DNA of 5,733 nt, taken from the NCBI GenBank assembly GCA_002348045.1, contig DDYO01000041.1, positions 1-5,733 on the forward strand. Direction: 5' to 3'. Source of the stretch: Anaerolineales bacterium UBA2232 (GTDB taxonomy: Bacteria; Chloroflexota; Anaerolineae; UBA2200). Below the pieces are notes generated by a model. The model was not told where the DNA came from. It saw nothing but the letters and a program-made list of their open reading frames with translations, and did not search any database. Positions 5,703 through 5,733 of this stretch are shown here, piece after piece. Every line of letters starts with the position of its first letter. Positions within the stretch are counted from its first letter, which is position 1. The translations under genes and the position numbers were made by a program.

Positions 5703-5733
5703 TTGGCGAAACTGACCGCAGACCTGCTACCCT
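5703..5733 (+). CDS. Possible start of the next gene (TTG start, runs off the window)
   Basis: Just after the prs stop, GAGG (5692-5695) overlaps the TGA and stands 7 nt before a TTG at 5703-5705. The frame after it, (M)AKLTADLLP, stays open to the window end. The spacing and the lack of a terminator after prs suggest a co-transcribed downstream gene. Ten codons are too few to name a family, and a start beyond the window is also possible. Confidence 0.4.
   Translation, partial: MAKLTADLLP

Noticed and set aside
1..5733. CRISPR array, tRNA/rRNA, insertion sequence or phage genes
   Set aside because: No regularly spaced direct repeats, tRNA-like cloverleaf, transposase motifs or terminal inverted repeats were seen. 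The window is almost fully accounted for by ordinary genes.

Overview
The window is GC-rich bacterial chromosome with tightly packed genes. All genes but prs, and a possible next gene at the right edge, are on the minus strand. The gene set is an aldehyde:ferredoxin oxidoreductase, a MoaD-like protein, a lone ModE-type DNA-binding domain, a GT39-type membrane glycosyltransferase, a Gfo/Idh/MocA dehydrogenase, RdgB and a divergent PRPP synthase. This suggests an anaerobic or facultative bacterium that uses tungsten or molybdenum enzymes. The PRPP synthase has an unusual PRPP loop (DDVIAGGSV) that, from memory, fits Chloroflexota-like lineages better than Proteobacteria or Firmicutes. That placement is tentative.

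Left part (1-860, minus): a MoaD/ThiS-fold gene ends 12 nt before the start of an aldehyde:ferredoxin oxidoreductase gene, whose N-terminal 163 residues are in the window. The two form an operon. The MoaD-like protein lacks the C-terminal Gly-Gly of working sulfur carriers and carries a 35-40 residue tail instead.

Middle left (861-1300): a non-coding regulatory stretch. On the minus strand it holds a strong sigma70-type promoter (TTGTCA, 17 bp, TATATT), a 17-bp palindrome just upstream of the -35, a predicted leader of about 285 nt with several hairpins, and a perfect 16-bp inverted repeat whose core resembles a ModE operator. Next to it (1301-1648) is a gene for a ModE-type winged-helix domain with no molybdate-binding domain, the obvious candidate regulator of the oxidoreductase operon.

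Right part (1737-4616, minus): rdgB, a GT39/ArnT-like membrane glycosyltransferase and a Gfo/Idh/MocA oxidoreductase are transcribed in that order. The first two overlap by 4 nt (ATGA) and the next pair are 1 nt apart. The last two suggest sugar modification of a lipid-linked or envelope glycan. RdgB is a nucleotide-pool house-cleaning enzyme.

Far right (4617-5733): a 120-bp divergent promoter region drives rdgB leftward and prs (PRPP synthase) rightward. Its predicted -10 elements overlap on opposite strands. After prs, a TTG codon with a well-placed Shine-Dalgarno sequence probably begins another gene that runs off the window.
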